Shown here piece after piece: positions 50,598-60,704 of a DNA stretch of 64,000 nucleotides (within the stretch, counting starts at the first letter, position 1; the number at the start of each line of letters is the position of its first letter). This stretch comes from Paramagnetospirillum kuznetsovii. GTDB taxonomy: Bacteria; Pseudomonadota; Alphaproteobacteria; Rhodospirillales; Magnetospirillaceae. Where the stretch lies: assembly GCF_003284725.1 (NCBI RefSeq), contig NZ_PGTO01000005.1, positions 161,768-225,767 on the forward strand, in the 5' to 3' direction. The position numbers and the translations under genes are program-made. Below the pieces are notes generated by a model. It did not search any database. It worked only from the letters and a program-made list of their open reading frames with translations, and was not told the origin of the DNA.

Positions 50598-51482
50598 CTA
50601 GCGGTGCCCGCACAGCTTCAGCAGGGCCGGAACCATGACCATGATTTCCGAGACAATCTTCTTGTCCAGCTTGTTCAGCCACGCGTCGGGAATCTCCTGA
50701 ACGCCATAGGTGGCACCAGCCAGCATGCCGACGATGGCGCCGGTGGTGTCGGCGTCGCCGCCCTGGTTGACCACCTCGATCATGCAACTGCGGAAGGTGT
50801 CGGTGACGAAATAGAAGTGCAGCACCGTCTGCATGGTATCGACGATATAGGCGGTGGACTGGAAGCGGACGGCCTCGAAGCGGAAGCTCTTGTGCTTCTC
50901 CACCAGTTTGCGGGCTTCCTCGCGCGCCGCCTTCATGCCATTGCCCAGCACCAGTTGCTGCGCCATATGGCCCAGCGCCACCGAGGCGTCATCGGATAAT
51001 GGATGGTGGTGGGTGATGTGGCATTGCCCGATGGTCCATTCCTCCATCAGGTCGGGTTTGCCCAGGGTGGCCAGGGCCACCGGCAGATTGCGCATGGCGG
51101 CGCCGTTGCCGCCGTCGCCCTCGCAATAGGGGCCTTCGGTGGTACCGTTGGTGATGTAGCGGCGGATGCCGCGCCGACAGGTGTTGCCCACGTCCACCGG
51201 GCCGGTCTTCAGCCAGGCGGCGAACTCGTCGCAGACATCCTTGGCGTCGAACAGTTGACGGTTGACCAGCGAGCGGCCCAGGGCCAGGGCCATCTCGGTG
51301 TCGTCGGTCACCTGGCCGGGCGCCAGATGCAGCCAGCCGCCGCCGATCATCTTGCGATGAACGCCGTATTTGTCGTGGATCTCGCCCTTCGTCAGGAATT
51401 CGACGGTGGCGCCCAGCGCGTCGCCCACGGCAAAGCCGAGAAAGGCGCCCAGGGCGCGATCGAGCACGGTCGGAGCAGTCAT
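50598..51482 (-). CDS. draG: ADP-ribosyl-[dinitrogen reductase] glycohydrolase
   Basis: Removes ADP-ribose from Arg101 of NifH and so reactivates nitrogenase. The 294-residue helical protein has di-manganese ligands in TDDTEMALAL (59-68; Asp60/Asp61), Asp97 in GPVDVGN and the GGDADTTGA motif near residue 243, spaced as in Rhodospirillum rubrum DraG. It is on the minus strand, 12 bases after the draT stop, so draT-draG form one operon divergent from nifHDK. Confidence 0.95.
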   Translation of the reverse strand: MTAPTVLDRALGAFLGFAVGDALGATVEFLTKGEIHDKYGVHRKMIGGGWLHLAPGQVTDDTEMALALGRSLVNRQLFDAKDVCDEFAAWLKTGPVDVGNTCRRGIRRYITNGTTEGPYCEGDGGNGAAMRNLPVALATLGKPDLMEEWTIGQCHITHHHPLSDDASVALGHMAQQLVLGNGMKAAREEARKLVEKHKSFRFEAVRFQSTAYIVDTMQTVLHFYFVTDTFRSCMIEVVNQGGDADTTGAIVGMLAGATYGVQEIPDAWLNKLDKKIVSEIMVMVPALLKLCGHR

Positions 51483-51494
51483 GTCGGTTCTCTT

Positions 51495-52331
51495 TCAAAA
51501 ATAGCTGGCGGCGACTCGATAGTCGCCGCCGACAACCAGATATTCGCCCTCGCCCTTGAGCGGATGGATGGGCAGCAGGGTATTGAAGAACACGATCTTC
51601 ACCAGCGGCACCGAGACAGTAAGGATGGTGTCGCCAAAACAGTCGGCCACGGTCCGGTCGCTGGAAAAAGAGGCAAGATTGTTGAGGCGCATCACCACAT
51701 TGCGCTTGTCGACGCGGTCCACCACCTGATGCTCGTCGAACGAGTTGATGCCCCGGTACAGCGTCACATGCCGCTGTCCCTTGGCCACATGGCGCTCCAA
51801 CGCCCACTGGCAGAACTCGTAGAGCATGTCCAGTTGGCAGTAGATGGAGTTGTTGTGGAAGCGCGACGACATCTTCTCTTCCACATAGGCCATCCAGCCA
51901 GCGGTGGAAAAGCGAGTGATCATCTCCTTGTGGAAGGTGGGGAACAGGCCGAATCGGCTTTCCACCCAGCCTTTCAGAACGGCGCCCTCGGGGCTGTTGG
52001 AGTCATAGCCCCAACCCTTGAGCAGGCGCAGGAAGCTGGAACGATAGCGCCGCACCGGTGTCTTGCCGCCGGACTTGGCCACTTCGTCGGCATCTTGTTG
52101 TTCGGGATCGATGCCGAACATGGCCATCATGTATTTATAAAAGGCATCGCCCGCATCGGCGAGGCCGTCCGATTGCTCCAGCATCTCGAACATGGTCGGG
52201 TTCATCTCGCGCACGCCGGAAATGTGCAGTTCGCGAGGGTCGTCGTTGAACAATGCACTGCCCAATAGATTGGTGGACAGGCCCATAAGATTGGTGCTGT
52301 GCCCAAGACGCTGGATCTGCTTTTCGGTCAT
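51495..52331 (-). CDS. draT: NAD-dinitrogen-reductase ADP-ribosyltransferase
   Basis: Inactivates NifH by transferring ADP-ribose from NAD to Arg101 when ammonium or darkness/energy stress is sensed through PII proteins. The 278-residue protein has the ADP-ribosyltransferase triad: HVTLYRGINSFDE, NNLASFSSDR and the Glu in KGEGEYLVVGG. The chosen ATG gives the usual length; the frame is open far upstream, but that part is a shadow of nifH. It is divergent from nifH with 312 bp between. Confidence 0.95.
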   Translation of the reverse strand: MTEKQIQRLGHSTNLMGLSTNLLGSALFNDDPRELHISGVREMNPTMFEMLEQSDGLADAGDAFYKYMMAMFGIDPEQQDADEVAKSGGKTPVRRYRSSFLRLLKGWGYDSNSPEGAVLKGWVESRFGLFPTFHKEMITRFSTAGWMAYVEEKMSSRFHNNSIYCQLDMLYEFCQWALERHVAKGQRHVTLYRGINSFDEHQVVDRVDKRNVVMRLNNLASFSSDRTVADCFGDTILTVSVPLVKIVFFNTLLPIHPLKGEGEYLVVGGDYRVAASYF

Positions 52332-52421
52332 GCTGTCTGGAGGCCCCCTCGAGTTCGCTCGACGCCATGCAAGACTCATACCTGAGATATGGGCGGTATA
52401 GGACCGTAGAATCTCCGCCGC

Positions 52422-52437
52422 TGTTGGGCTTGGAACA
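52422..52437 (+). promoter_or_regulatory. NifA upstream activator site 1 for nifH
   Basis: TGT-TGGGCTTGGA-ACA, a full TGT-N10-ACA match. It lies exactly 30 bp upstream of the second site, about three helical turns, so two NifA dimers would face the same side of the DNA. Confidence 0.75.
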
Positions 52438-52451
52438 CTCTGTCGTAGGTT

Positions 52452-52467
52452 TGTCGGGTTCCAGACA
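52452..52467 (+). promoter_or_regulatory. NifA upstream activator site 2 for nifH
   Basis: TGT-CGGGTTCCAG-ACA, a full match, 107 bp upstream of the -24 GG. Confidence 0.82.
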
Positions 52468-52505
52468 GACGCACAAAATGCAGGCACATCTGCCTGAGAC
52501 ATGCT

Positions 52506-52518
52506 TAACGCATTGAAA
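52506..52518 (-). promoter_or_regulatory. Candidate IHF site between the nifH activator sites and promoter
   Basis: Read on the minus strand, TTTCAATGCGTTA matches WATCAANNNNTTR with one mismatch. An A/T-rich tract (52515-52538) flanks it, as at many IHF sites. It is midway between the NifA sites and the -24/-12 element, where a bend would bring them together. Confidence 0.5.
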
Positions 52519-52529
52519 ATAAACAATAA

Positions 52530-53540
<1,011 letters not shown>

Positions 53541-53559
53541 GGCGAATACGGTAACCGGT

Positions 53560-53585
53560 GGGCCCTCCTAAAGGGTGGAGGGCCC
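53560..53585 (+). other. Stem-loop between nifH and nifD
   Basis: GGGCCCTCC and GGAGGGCCC form a perfect 9-bp stem with an 8-base loop (TAAAGGGT). There is no T-tract, and nifDK are read through it. It probably protects the nifH end of the message, giving more NifH than NifDK. Confidence 0.7.
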
Positions 53586-53611
53586 ATTCACCAAAGCTGA
53601 AGGAGAGGGCC

Positions 53612-55069
53612 ATGAGCCTCGATTACACCAACGACACAGCCGCCGCCGAGGCGCTGATCAAGGAAGTCCTTGATGCGTACCCGGAAAAGTCCGGCAAGCG
53701 TCGCGCCAAGCATCTCTCGGTCGCCAAGGCCACCGAAGAGGAAGGCGTTACCGGCTGTGGTGTGAAGTCCAACATCAAGTCGATCCCTGGCGTCATGACC
53801 ATCCGTGGTTGCGCCTACGCCGGTTCCAAGGGCGTGGTTTGGGGTCCGGTCAAGGACATGGTCCATATCAGCCACGGCCCCGTCGGCTGCGGCCATTACA
53901 GCTGGTCCCAGCGCCGCAACTACTTCAACGGCACCGTGGGCATCGACAGCTTCGTCACCATGCAGGTGACCTCGGATTTCCAGGAACGCGACATCGTGTT
54001 CGGTGGCGACAAGAACCTGGACGCCATGATCGACGAGTTGGACGTCATGTTCCCGCTCAACAAGGGCATCTCCATCCAGTCCGAATGCCCCATCGGCCTG
54101 ATCGGTGACGACATCGAAGCCGTCGCCAAGAAGAAGCACAAGGAAACCGGCAAGACCATCGTTCCGGTGCGTTGCGAAGGCTTCCGCGGCGTGTCCCAGT
54201 CCCTGGGCCACCACATCGCCAACGACGCCATCCGGGATTGGGTGTTCGAAAAGGGCGTGCCCGAGTTCGAGACCGGCCCCTACGACGTCAACCTGATCGC
54301 CGACTACAACATCGGCGGCGACGCCTGGCCGTCGCGCAAATTGCTGGAAGAGATGGGCCTGCGGGTCATCGGCATGTGGTCCGGCGACGCCACCCTGGCG
54401 GAAATGGCGCGTGCCCCCAAGGCCAAGCTGAACCTCATCCACTGCTACCGGTCGATGAACTACATCTGCCGCCACATGGAAGAGAAGTACGGCATCAGCT
54501 GGGTTGAATACAACTTCTTCGGCCCGACCCAGATCGCCGCCAGCTTGCGCAAGATCGCCGCGCAGTTCGACGAGACCATCCAGGCCAATGCCGAGAAGGT
54601 CATCGCCAAGTACGAGGCCCTGGTCGCCGACGTGGTCGCCAAGTACAAGCCCCGGCTCGACGGCAAGACCGTCATGCTCTATGTCGGTGGCCTGCGCCCC
54701 CGTCACGTCACCAATGCCTACGAAGACCTGGGCATGAAGGTGATCGGCACCGGCTACGAATTCGGCCACAACGACGACTATCAGCGCACCGGCCACTACG
54801 TTAAGGAAGGCACGCTGATTTATGACGACGTGACCGGCTACGAGCTGGAGAAGTTCATCGAGAAGATCCGTCCCGACCTGGTCGGTTCGGGCATCAAGGA
54901 GAAGTACGCGACCCAGAAGATGGGCGTGCCCTTCCGCCAGATGCACTCGTGGGACTACTCCGGTCCTTATCACGGCTATGACGGCTTCGCCATCTTCGCC
55001 CGTGACATGGACATGGCCATCAACAGCCCGGTTTGGAACAAGTTCAAAGCCCCCTGGAAGGCGGCCTAA
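53612..55069 (+). CDS. nifD: Nitrogenase MoFe protein alpha chain
   Basis: Carries FeMo-cofactor and half of the P-cluster. The 485-residue protein has P-cluster Cys67 (RGCAYAG), Cys93 ([10 protein letters not shown]) and Cys near [10 protein letters not shown]. The FeMo-cofactor Cys is in [13 protein letters not shown], and the cofactor His is in [17 protein letters not shown] Molybdenum-type alpha chain is shown by this C-terminal segment and the absence of an anfG/vnfG gene. AAGGAGAGG lies before the ATG. It is in the nifHDK operon, 71 bp after nifH. Confidence 0.98.
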   Translation: MSLDYTNDTAAAEALIKEVLDAYPEKSGKRRAKHLSVAKATEEEGVTGCGVKSNIKSIPGVMTIRGCAYAGSKGVVWGPVKDMVHISHGPVGCGHYSWSQRRNYFNGTVGIDSFVTMQVTSDFQERDIVFGGDKNLDAMIDELDVMFPLNKGISIQSECPIGLIGDDIEAVAKKKHKETGKTIVPVRCEGFRGVSQSLGHHIANDAIRDWVFEKGVPEFETGPYDVNLIADYNIGGDAWPSRKLLEEMGLRVIGMWSGDATLAEMARAPKAKLNLIHCYRSMNYICRHMEEKYGISWVEYNFFGPTQIAASLRKIAAQFDETIQANAEKVIAKYEALVADVVAKYKPRLDGKTVMLYVGGLRPRHVTNAYEDLGMKVIGTGYEFGHNDDYQRTGHYVKEGTLIYDDVTGYELEKFIEKIRPDLVGSGIKEKYATQKMGVPFRQMHSWDYSGPYHGYDGFAIFARDMDMAINSPVWNKFKAPWKAA

Positions 55070-55106
55070 GACTTACCGTCAAACCTGTAACGTGTTGTTT
55101 CCGTTT

Positions 55107-55151
55107 AACTCCTCCCCGCGTATCGCCCAACAATCGGGGGCGCGGGGAGTT
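55107..55151 (+). other. Stem-loop between nifD and nifK
   Basis: CCCCGCG (55114-55120) pairs with CGCGGGG (55141-55147), extended by AACT/AGTT across a small bulge, with a 20-base loop. It leaves the GAGAAGGAG ribosome site of nifK free. Likely an RNA processing or stability element. Confidence 0.5.
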
Positions 55152-55167
55152 GAGAAGGAGAGAAGTC

Positions 55168-56703
55168 ATGCCTCAGAGCGCAGAAAAGACCAAGGACCAC
55201 GTCTCCCTGTTCAAGGAACCCGAATACACGGAGATGTTCGCGGAGAAGAAGGCCAATTTCGAGTGCCGCCCCTCCGATGAAGCCGTCCTCGCTCAGTCCG
55301 AGTACACCAAGACCTGGGAATATCGCGAAAAGAACTTCGCTCGCCAGAAGGCCGTCATCAATCCGGCCAAGGCCTGTCAGCCGCTGGGCGCCGTGTTCGC
55401 CGCCCAGGGTTTCGAAGAGACCATGCCCTATGTGCACGGATCGCAAGGCTGCGTCGCCTATTTCCGCTCGCATCTGGCCCGTCACTTCAAGGAAGCGGTG
55501 CCCTGCGTTTCTGACTCCATGACCGAAGACGCCGCCGTGTTCGGCGGTCTCAACAACCTCGTCGATGGCCTGCAGAACTGCCAGACCCTCTACAAGCCCA
55601 AGATGATCGCCGTGTCCACCACCTGCATGGCGGAAGTCATCGGCGACGATCTGTCGGCCTTCATCAACACCGCCAAGGAAAAGGAAGCGGTTCCGGCCGA
55701 TTTCGCGGTTCCCTTCGCGCACACCCCGTCCTTCGTCGGCAGCCACACCACCGGCTACGACAACATGATCAAGGGCGTGCTGAACTACTTCTGGGATCGC
55801 GAGAAGGGCGAAGTGAAGCCCGGCGCCTCCAACGGCAAGATCAACATCATCCCCGGCTTCGACGGTTACGCGGTCGCCAACAACCGCGAACTGAAGCGCT
55901 ACCTGGACGACATGGGTGTCGATTACACCTTCATCAGCGATGTCTCCGACATCTACGACACCCCCTCGGACGGCACCTACCGCATGTATGACGGCGGCAC
56001 CAAGCTTGATGACGTCCGCGACGCCATCAACGCCAAGGCCACCATCGGCCTGCAGCAGTACTGCTCGGACAAGAGCCTGGAATACGTCGCTTCCAAGGGT
56101 CAGTCGACTGCTTCCTTCCACTATCCCATGGGTGTCGGCGCCACCGACGCCCTGCTGATGAAGATCTCCGAGATCTCCGGCAAGGCGATCACCCCGGCGA
56201 TCGAGAAGGAGCGTGGCCGTCTGGTCGACGCCATGGCCGACAGCCAGGCCTATCTGCACGGCAAGAAGGTCGCGATCTTCGGTGATCCCGACTTCGTCTA
56301 CTCCATGGCCGCCTTCCTGCTGGAAATGGGCTGCGAGCCCGCCCACTGCCTGTCGACCAATGCGGGCAAGGATTGGACCGCGAAGATGGAGGCTCTGTTC
56401 GCCACCTCGCCGTTCGGCGTCGGCTGCAAGGCCTATGCCGGCAAGGATCTGTGGCACATGCGCTCCTTGCTGTTCACCGAGCCCACCGATCTGCTGATCG
56501 GCAGCTCCTACGGCAAGTACCTGGAAAAGGACACCGGCATTCCGCTGATCCGTCTGACCTTCCCGGTGTTCGACCGTCACCACCACCACCGCTTCCCGAC
56601 CATGGGCTATCAGGGCGCCCTGCGGGTTCTGGTGGAAATCCTGGACCGCATCTTCGAAGTGACCGATGCGGCCAGCGATATCTCCTACGATCTCGTGCGC
56701 TAA
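55168..56703 (+). CDS. nifK: Nitrogenase MoFe protein beta chain
   Basis: Completes the P-cluster with NifD. The 511-residue protein has P-cluster cysteines in AKACQPLGA, GSQGCVAYFR and STTCMAEVIGDD, the Ser in that last region, and the conserved FPVFDRHHHHRFPTMGYQGA near the C-terminus. The ATG at 55168 follows AAGGAGAGA; the upstream open frame is intergenic. It is the last gene of nifHDK and is followed by a strong terminator. Confidence 0.98.
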   Translation: MPQSAEKTKDHVSLFKEPEYTEMFAEKKANFECRPSDEAVLAQSEYTKTWEYREKNFARQKAVINPAKACQPLGAVFAAQGFEETMPYVHGSQGCVAYFRSHLARHFKEAVPCVSDSMTEDAAVFGGLNNLVDGLQNCQTLYKPKMIAVSTTCMAEVIGDDLSAFINTAKEKEAVPADFAVPFAHTPSFVGSHTTGYDNMIKGVLNYFWDREKGEVKPGASNGKINIIPGFDGYAVANNRELKRYLDDMGVDYTFISDVSDIYDTPSDGTYRMYDGGTKLDDVRDAINAKATIGLQQYCSDKSLEYVASKGQSTASFHYPMGVGATDALLMKISEISGKAITPAIEKERGRLVDAMADSQAYLHGKKVAIFGDPDFVYSMAAFLLEMGCEPAHCLSTNAGKDWTAKMEALFATSPFGVGCKAYAGKDLWHMRSLLFTEPTDLLIGSSYGKYLEKDTGIPLIRLTFPVFDRHHHHRFPTMGYQGALRVLVEILDRIFEVTDAASDISYDLVR

Positions 56704-56729
56704 CCCAACCTCCCAGGTGCACGATGATC

Positions 56730-56764
56730 AATCCCCGGAGCGGCGACGCTCCGGGGATTTTCTT
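56730..56764 (+). terminator. Terminator of nifHDK
   Basis: AATCCCCGGAGCG and CGCTCCGGGGATT form a perfect 13-bp stem with a GCGA tetraloop, followed by TTCTTT. A classic rho-independent terminator. Confidence 0.92.
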
Positions 56765-56787
56765 TGCCCTTGGCGCGACAATGTCGT

Positions 56788-56803
56788 TGTCGCACATGCT
56801 ACA
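56788..56803 (+). promoter_or_regulatory. NifA upstream activator site for nifE
   Basis: TGT-CGCACATGCT-ACA, a full TGT-N10-ACA match, 52 bp upstream of the -24 GG and 24 bp past the nifHDK terminator. Confidence 0.85.
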
Positions 56804-56853
56804 AACCCGCCGTCTTTGGCAAAAAATCCCTTTATTTCCGCCATTTTAGGCTC

Positions 56854-56869
56854 TGGCATGGGGCTTGCG
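56854..56869 (+). promoter_or_regulatory. Sigma-54 promoter of nifEN
   Basis: TGGCATGGGGCTTGCG: GG at 56855-56856, GC at 56867-56868. The start should be near 56880, about 23 bases before nifE. Confidence 0.88.
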
Positions 56870-56902
56870 AGGAGAGGACCGAACCGCACCGGGAGGTCTC
56901 TC

Positions 56903-58285
56903 ATGCTCAAGGCTAAGATCAAGGAGCTGATGAATGAGCCGGGCTGCGCCACCAATCAGGCGAAGTCCGACAAGGACCGCAAGAAGGGATGCGGCAAGAC
57001 GCTGGTCCCTGGCGCCGCCGCTGGCGGATGCGCCTTTGATGGCGCCAAGATCGCCCTTCAGCCCATCACCGACGTGGTGCATCTGGTTCACGGTCCCATC
57101 GCCTGCGAGGGCAATTCCTGGGACACGCGGAATTCCTGGAGCAGCGGCTCCAATCTGTATCGCCGTGGCTTCACCACCGACATGGGCAATCTCGACATCG
57201 TCAATGGCGGCGAGAAGAAGCTCTACAAGGCCATCAAGCAGGCCATCGCCCGCTACAAACCGGCGGCGGTGTTCGTCTATCAGACCTGTGTCGCCTCGCT
57301 GATCGGCGACGACGTGGACGCCGTCTGCCGCGCCGCCACCGAGCGTCTGGGCACCCCGGTGGTTCCGGTCAACGCGCCCGGTTTCGCCGGGTCGAAGAAT
57401 CTGGGCAACCGTCTGGGCGGCGAGGCGCTGTTCGAGCATGTCATCGGCACCGTCGAGCCCGACGATGTCGGCCCCTGCGACATCAACATCCTGGGCGAAT
57501 ACAACGTGGCGGGCGAGCTGGACCAGTTCCGTCCGCTGCTGGCCCGTCTCGGCATTCGCCTGCGCGCCTCCATCACCGGCGACGCCCGCTATCGGGAAGT
57601 GGCCGCTTGCCACACCGCCAAGGCCAATATGGTGCTGTGTTCCCAGGCGCTGATCACCCTGGCCCGCAAGATGAAGGAGAAGTGGGACATTCCCTATTAC
57701 GAGGGATCGTTCTACGGCATTTCCGACACCTCCGAGGCGCTGCGCAACATCGCCCGCATGCTGGTGGAGAAGGGGGCCGATCCCTCGCTGATCGGCCGCA
57801 CCGAGGATCTGATCGCCGAGGAAGAGGCCAAGGCCTGGGCCCGGCTGGAAGAGTACAAGCCCCGGCTGGCGGGCAAGAAGGTGCTGCTTTATACCGGCGG
57901 CGTCAAAAGCTGGTCGGTGATCCAGGCTCTTCAGGAAGTGGGCATGGAAGTGGTCGGCTCCTCGGTCCGCAAGGCCACCGAGGCCGACAAGAAAAAAGCG
58001 CTGGAACGCCTGGGCGGCGACGAGGACAAGCTGGCCGACGCCATCACGCCTCGGGACATGTACGCCATGTTCAAGGACGGCAAGGCCGACATGATGTTGT
58101 CGGGCGGGCGCTCGCAGTTCGTGGCGCTCAAGGCCCGCACGCCTTGGATCGACATCAATCAGGAACGCCACCACGGCTTCGCCGCCTATGACGGCATGGT
58201 CGCCATGGTGCGCGAGATCGATCTGTCCATCAACAACCCCATCTGGGCGCAGGTTCGCGCCCCGGCCCCCTGGGAAGTGGAATAA
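56903..58285 (+). CDS. nifE: FeMo-cofactor scaffold protein NifE
   Basis: Alpha-like half of the scaffold on which NifB-co is turned into FeMo-cofactor. The 460-residue protein has the P-cluster-like cysteines in GGCAFDGAK, GPIACEGNSWDTR and YQTCVASLIGDDVD, and lacks the FeMo-cofactor His of NifD. INQERHHGFAAYDGMV is the family end. The ATG at 56903 has GGGAGG upstream. nifN starts four bases after its stop. Confidence 0.97.
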   Translation: MLKAKIKELMNEPGCATNQAKSDKDRKKGCGKTLVPGAAAGGCAFDGAKIALQPITDVVHLVHGPIACEGNSWDTRNSWSSGSNLYRRGFTTDMGNLDIVNGGEKKLYKAIKQAIARYKPAAVFVYQTCVASLIGDDVDAVCRAATERLGTPVVPVNAPGFAGSKNLGNRLGGEALFEHVIGTVEPDDVGPCDINILGEYNVAGELDQFRPLLARLGIRLRASITGDARYREVAACHTAKANMVLCSQALITLARKMKEKWDIPYYEGSFYGISDTSEALRNIARMLVEKGADPSLIGRTEDLIAEEEAKAWARLEEYKPRLAGKKVLLYTGGVKSWSVIQALQEVGMEVVGSSVRKATEADKKKALERLGGDEDKLADAITPRDMYAMFKDGKADMMLSGGRSQFVALKARTPWIDINQERHHGFAAYDGMVAMVREIDLSINNPIWAQVRAPAPWEVE

Positions 58286-58289
58286 GACC

Positions 58290-59642
58290 ATGGCCCTCAT
58301 CGTCGATCACAACAAGGCTCTGTCCACCAGCCCCCTCAAGATCAGCGCGCCGCTGGGCGCCTCGCTGGCCTTCATGGGCATGAAGGGCTGCCTGCCCATG
58401 TTCCACGGCAGCCAGGGTTGCACCGCCTTCGCCCTGGTCATGATGGTCCGCCATTTCCGCGAGGCCATTCCGCTGCAGACCACCGCCATGAACGAGATCA
58501 GCACCATCCTGGGTGGCATGGATCAGGTGGAGCAGGGGCTGCTCAACATCGCCCGGCGCGCCAAGCCGGAAATCATCGGCCTGATCTCCACCGCGCTGAC
58601 CGAGACCCGCGGCGAGGACATGGAAGGCGATGTCCGCCAGATCCGCGCCCGCAACAAGGAATTGCACGATATCGCCGTGGTCGATGTCAGCGCGCCCGAC
58701 TTCGCCGGATCACTGGAAACCGGCTGGGGCAAGGCCATCGCCGCCATGATCCGCCAATTGGTGCCCGCGCCCGGCAATCAGGCCAAGCTCAACCGGGTCA
58801 ATCTGCTGCCCGGCTGCCACCTGACTCCCGGCGACGTGGAGGCCTTGAAGGACATCATCGCCGATTTCGGATTGGAGGCGGTTGTTCTGCCCGATCTGTC
58901 GGACTCGTTGGATGGCCATGTTCCCGACGCCTATACGCCGACCACCCTGGGCGGCACCAGCGTGGCGCAGGTGCGCGAAATGGGCCGTTCGCGCCTGACC
59001 ATCGCCATCGGCGAGCACATGCGCATTTCCGCCAAGACCTTGCAGGAAAAGACCGGCGTTCCCTATGTCCTGCTGGATCGGGTCACCGGGCTGGAAGCGG
59101 TCGACCGCCTGATGGTGTCGCTGTCCTCGGTGGCCGGAGTGCCGGTTCCCGCCCGCCAGCGCCGCGCCCGCTCGCAGCTGGTGGACGCCATGCTGGACGG
59201 TCATTTCTATTTCGGCGGCCGCTCGGTGGCCATCGCGGGCGAGCCCTCGCTGGTCTGGACCATGGGCAAGCTGGTGTCCGACATGGGCGCCACCATCGCC
59301 GCCGCTGTCACCACCCAGGCCCAGCCCGGCCTCGCCGAGTTGAAGACCGAACGGGTGATCGTCGGCGATTTCGAGGATCTGGAAGATCAGATCCTGGAAG
59401 CAGGCGGCTGCGACCTGATCATCGCCAATTCCAATGCGCGCCAGGTTTCGGCCGGTCACGGTATTCCGCTGTTTCGGGCCGGTTTCCCGGTGTTCGACCG
59501 CTTGGGCGCCGCTCATCTGGTCAGTGCAGGCTATCGCGGCACCCGCGACCTGATCACCCAGCTCGGCAATATCTTGATGGAACGGCCGGGCCACGCCCAT
59601 TCGGAGCACGACCATGAACACAAGGCGGCTGCGGCTGGTTGA
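58290..59642 (+). CDS. nifN: FeMo-cofactor scaffold protein NifN
   Basis: Beta-like partner of NifE. The 450-residue protein has FMGMKGCLPMFHGSQGCTAFALV with its scaffold cysteine, ISTALTETRGEDMEGDV, and NLLPGCHLTPGDVE. The C-terminus is a His-rich tail (HAHSEHDHEHK) that could bind metal. It overlaps the start chosen for nifX by 29 bases. Confidence 0.96.
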   Translation: MALIVDHNKALSTSPLKISAPLGASLAFMGMKGCLPMFHGSQGCTAFALVMMVRHFREAIPLQTTAMNEISTILGGMDQVEQGLLNIARRAKPEIIGLISTALTETRGEDMEGDVRQIRARNKELHDIAVVDVSAPDFAGSLETGWGKAIAAMIRQLVPAPGNQAKLNRVNLLPGCHLTPGDVEALKDIIADFGLEAVVLPDLSDSLDGHVPDAYTPTTLGGTSVAQVREMGRSRLTIAIGEHMRISAKTLQEKTGVPYVLLDRVTGLEAVDRLMVSLSSVAGVPVPARQRRARSQLVDAMLDGHFYFGGRSVAIAGEPSLVWTMGKLVSDMGATIAAAVTTQAQPGLAELKTERVIVGDFEDLEDQILEAGGCDLIIANSNARQVSAGHGIPLFRAGFPVFDRLGAAHLVSAGYRGTRDLITQLGNILMERPGHAHSEHDHEHKAAAAG

Positions 59643-60108
59643 TCCGGCCGAAACGGAAAGCGGCCGCCCGCCGCCATTAAAAGGAGGTCACATGAGAATC
59701 GCCGTCGCAACCCAGGACCGTCAGCGCGTCGATGCCCATTTCAACGGCGCCAAGACATTCATGTTCTACGACATCGGCCCCGATGGCCACACCTTCCTGG
59801 AAGCCGTCCAGTTCGACAATGTCAGCGACCAGAGCGGCAATCACGACGAGGTCGAGGATCGCCTGGGCGTAAAGATCGCCGCCCTGGAGGGAACGTCCCT
59901 GCTGTTCTGCCGCGCCATCGGCGGCCCGGCGGCGGCCCGCGTGGTGCGCGCCAAGGTGCACCCCATCAAGCTGCCGTCCGACGAGGCCATTTCCGACGTG
60001 ATCGAGCGGGTCCGCACCATGCTGAAGGGCAATCCGCCGCCGTGGCTGCGCAAGGCCATGCAAGGCAATGCGGCCGGTGACGAGCGTTTCATCGACGACG
60101 AAGATTGA
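59614..60108 (+). CDS. nifX: NifX
   Basis: Carrier of FeMo-cofactor precursors between NifB and NifEN. From the ATG at 59614 it is 164 residues. The N-terminal RRLRLVDPAE segment resembles that of other NifX proteins, and the core MRIAVATQDRQRVDAHFNGAKTF...VDNVSDQSGNHDE with FCRAIGGPAAARVVRAKVHPIKL is typical. A second ATG at 59692 has a very strong AAGGAGG five bases upstream and would give 138 residues, only the core. Both starts may be used. A structured spacer follows. Confidence 0.9.
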   Translation: MNTRRLRLVDPAETESGRPPPLKGGHMRIAVATQDRQRVDAHFNGAKTFMFYDIGPDGHTFLEAVQFDNVSDQSGNHDEVEDRLGVKIAALEGTSLLFCRAIGGPAAARVVRAKVHPIKLPSDEAISDVIERVRTMLKGNPPPWLRKAMQGNAAGDERFIDDED

Positions 60109-60237
60109 TACCGACGAGCCAATGAAATCTTCATTGGCGAGGAGTTGCGGCCAAGGGCCGGCGCGCCACGTGGCGCGAAAGCCAAGGGATGCGGAGCATC
60201 CCGCCCGGCGCCTGAGGGACATTAAAGGAGAATACTT
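60109..60237 (+). repeat. Three-hairpin spacer between nifX and DUF269
   Basis: Three perfect palindromes: CCAATGAA-ATC-TTCATTGG (60119-60137), CGCGCCACGTGGCGCG (60062-base unit at 60162-60177) and GGGATGC-GGA-GCATCCC (60186-60202). There is no T-tract. The DUF269 ribosome site (AAAGGAG) is at the end. Likely a repeat-type insertion or an RNA stability element. Confidence 0.6.
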
Positions 60238-60672
60238 ATGAGCGACGATCCCTTCATCAAATCCCTGCTGACGCTGATCCGCGCCCAGGATAGCAGCGGC
60301 GCCTGGGAGACCATGTCCGACGAGGAACTGCTCGCTCCCTTCATCGTCACCAAGGAACAGCGCCGCGAGATCCCCATCATGGGCGATCCCGATCCGGACA
60401 TCCTGTGGCGGGTCGAGCTGTATTACAACGCCATCGCCTTCGCCATCGAGAAGGCCACCGGCTGCGCCGCCTCGCCCATCATGAAGATCCATCATGAAGG
60501 CTGGGGCCGCATGCTGCTGACCTGCGGCAAGTTGGTGGTGGTCAATTCCTATCTGCGCGACCTGCACCGCTTCGGCTTCGACGACGTGGCGTCCATGTCC
60601 ACCAAGGCCACCAAGATCATCGCCGAGGCCGCCGCCGTCATCGCCAAATTCCCCGAAGTGGCGGCCGCCTGA
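60238..60672 (+). CDS. NifX-associated nitrogen fixation protein (DUF269)
   Basis: A 144-residue DUF269 protein found beside nifX in nearly all nif operons. FIKSLLTLIRAQDSSGAWETMSDEELLAPFIVTKEQRREIPI and SPIMKIHHEGWGRMLLTCGKLVVVNSYLRDLHRFGF fit the family. Function unknown. It follows AAAGGAGAATACTT and precedes fdxB by 32 bases. Confidence 0.93.
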   Translation: MSDDPFIKSLLTLIRAQDSSGAWETMSDEELLAPFIVTKEQRREIPIMGDPDPDILWRVELYYNAIAFAIEKATGCAASPIMKIHHEGWGRMLLTCGKLVVVNSYLRDLHRFGFDDVASMSTKATKIIAEAAAVIAKFPEVAAA

Positions 60673-60704
60673 AATTACTGCACCCGAAGGAGAGGGAGAG
60701 TTCC

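Noticed and set aside
53541..53611. The nifH-nifD hairpin as a terminator.
   Set aside because: No T-tract follows and nifD has no promoter of its own between the two genes.
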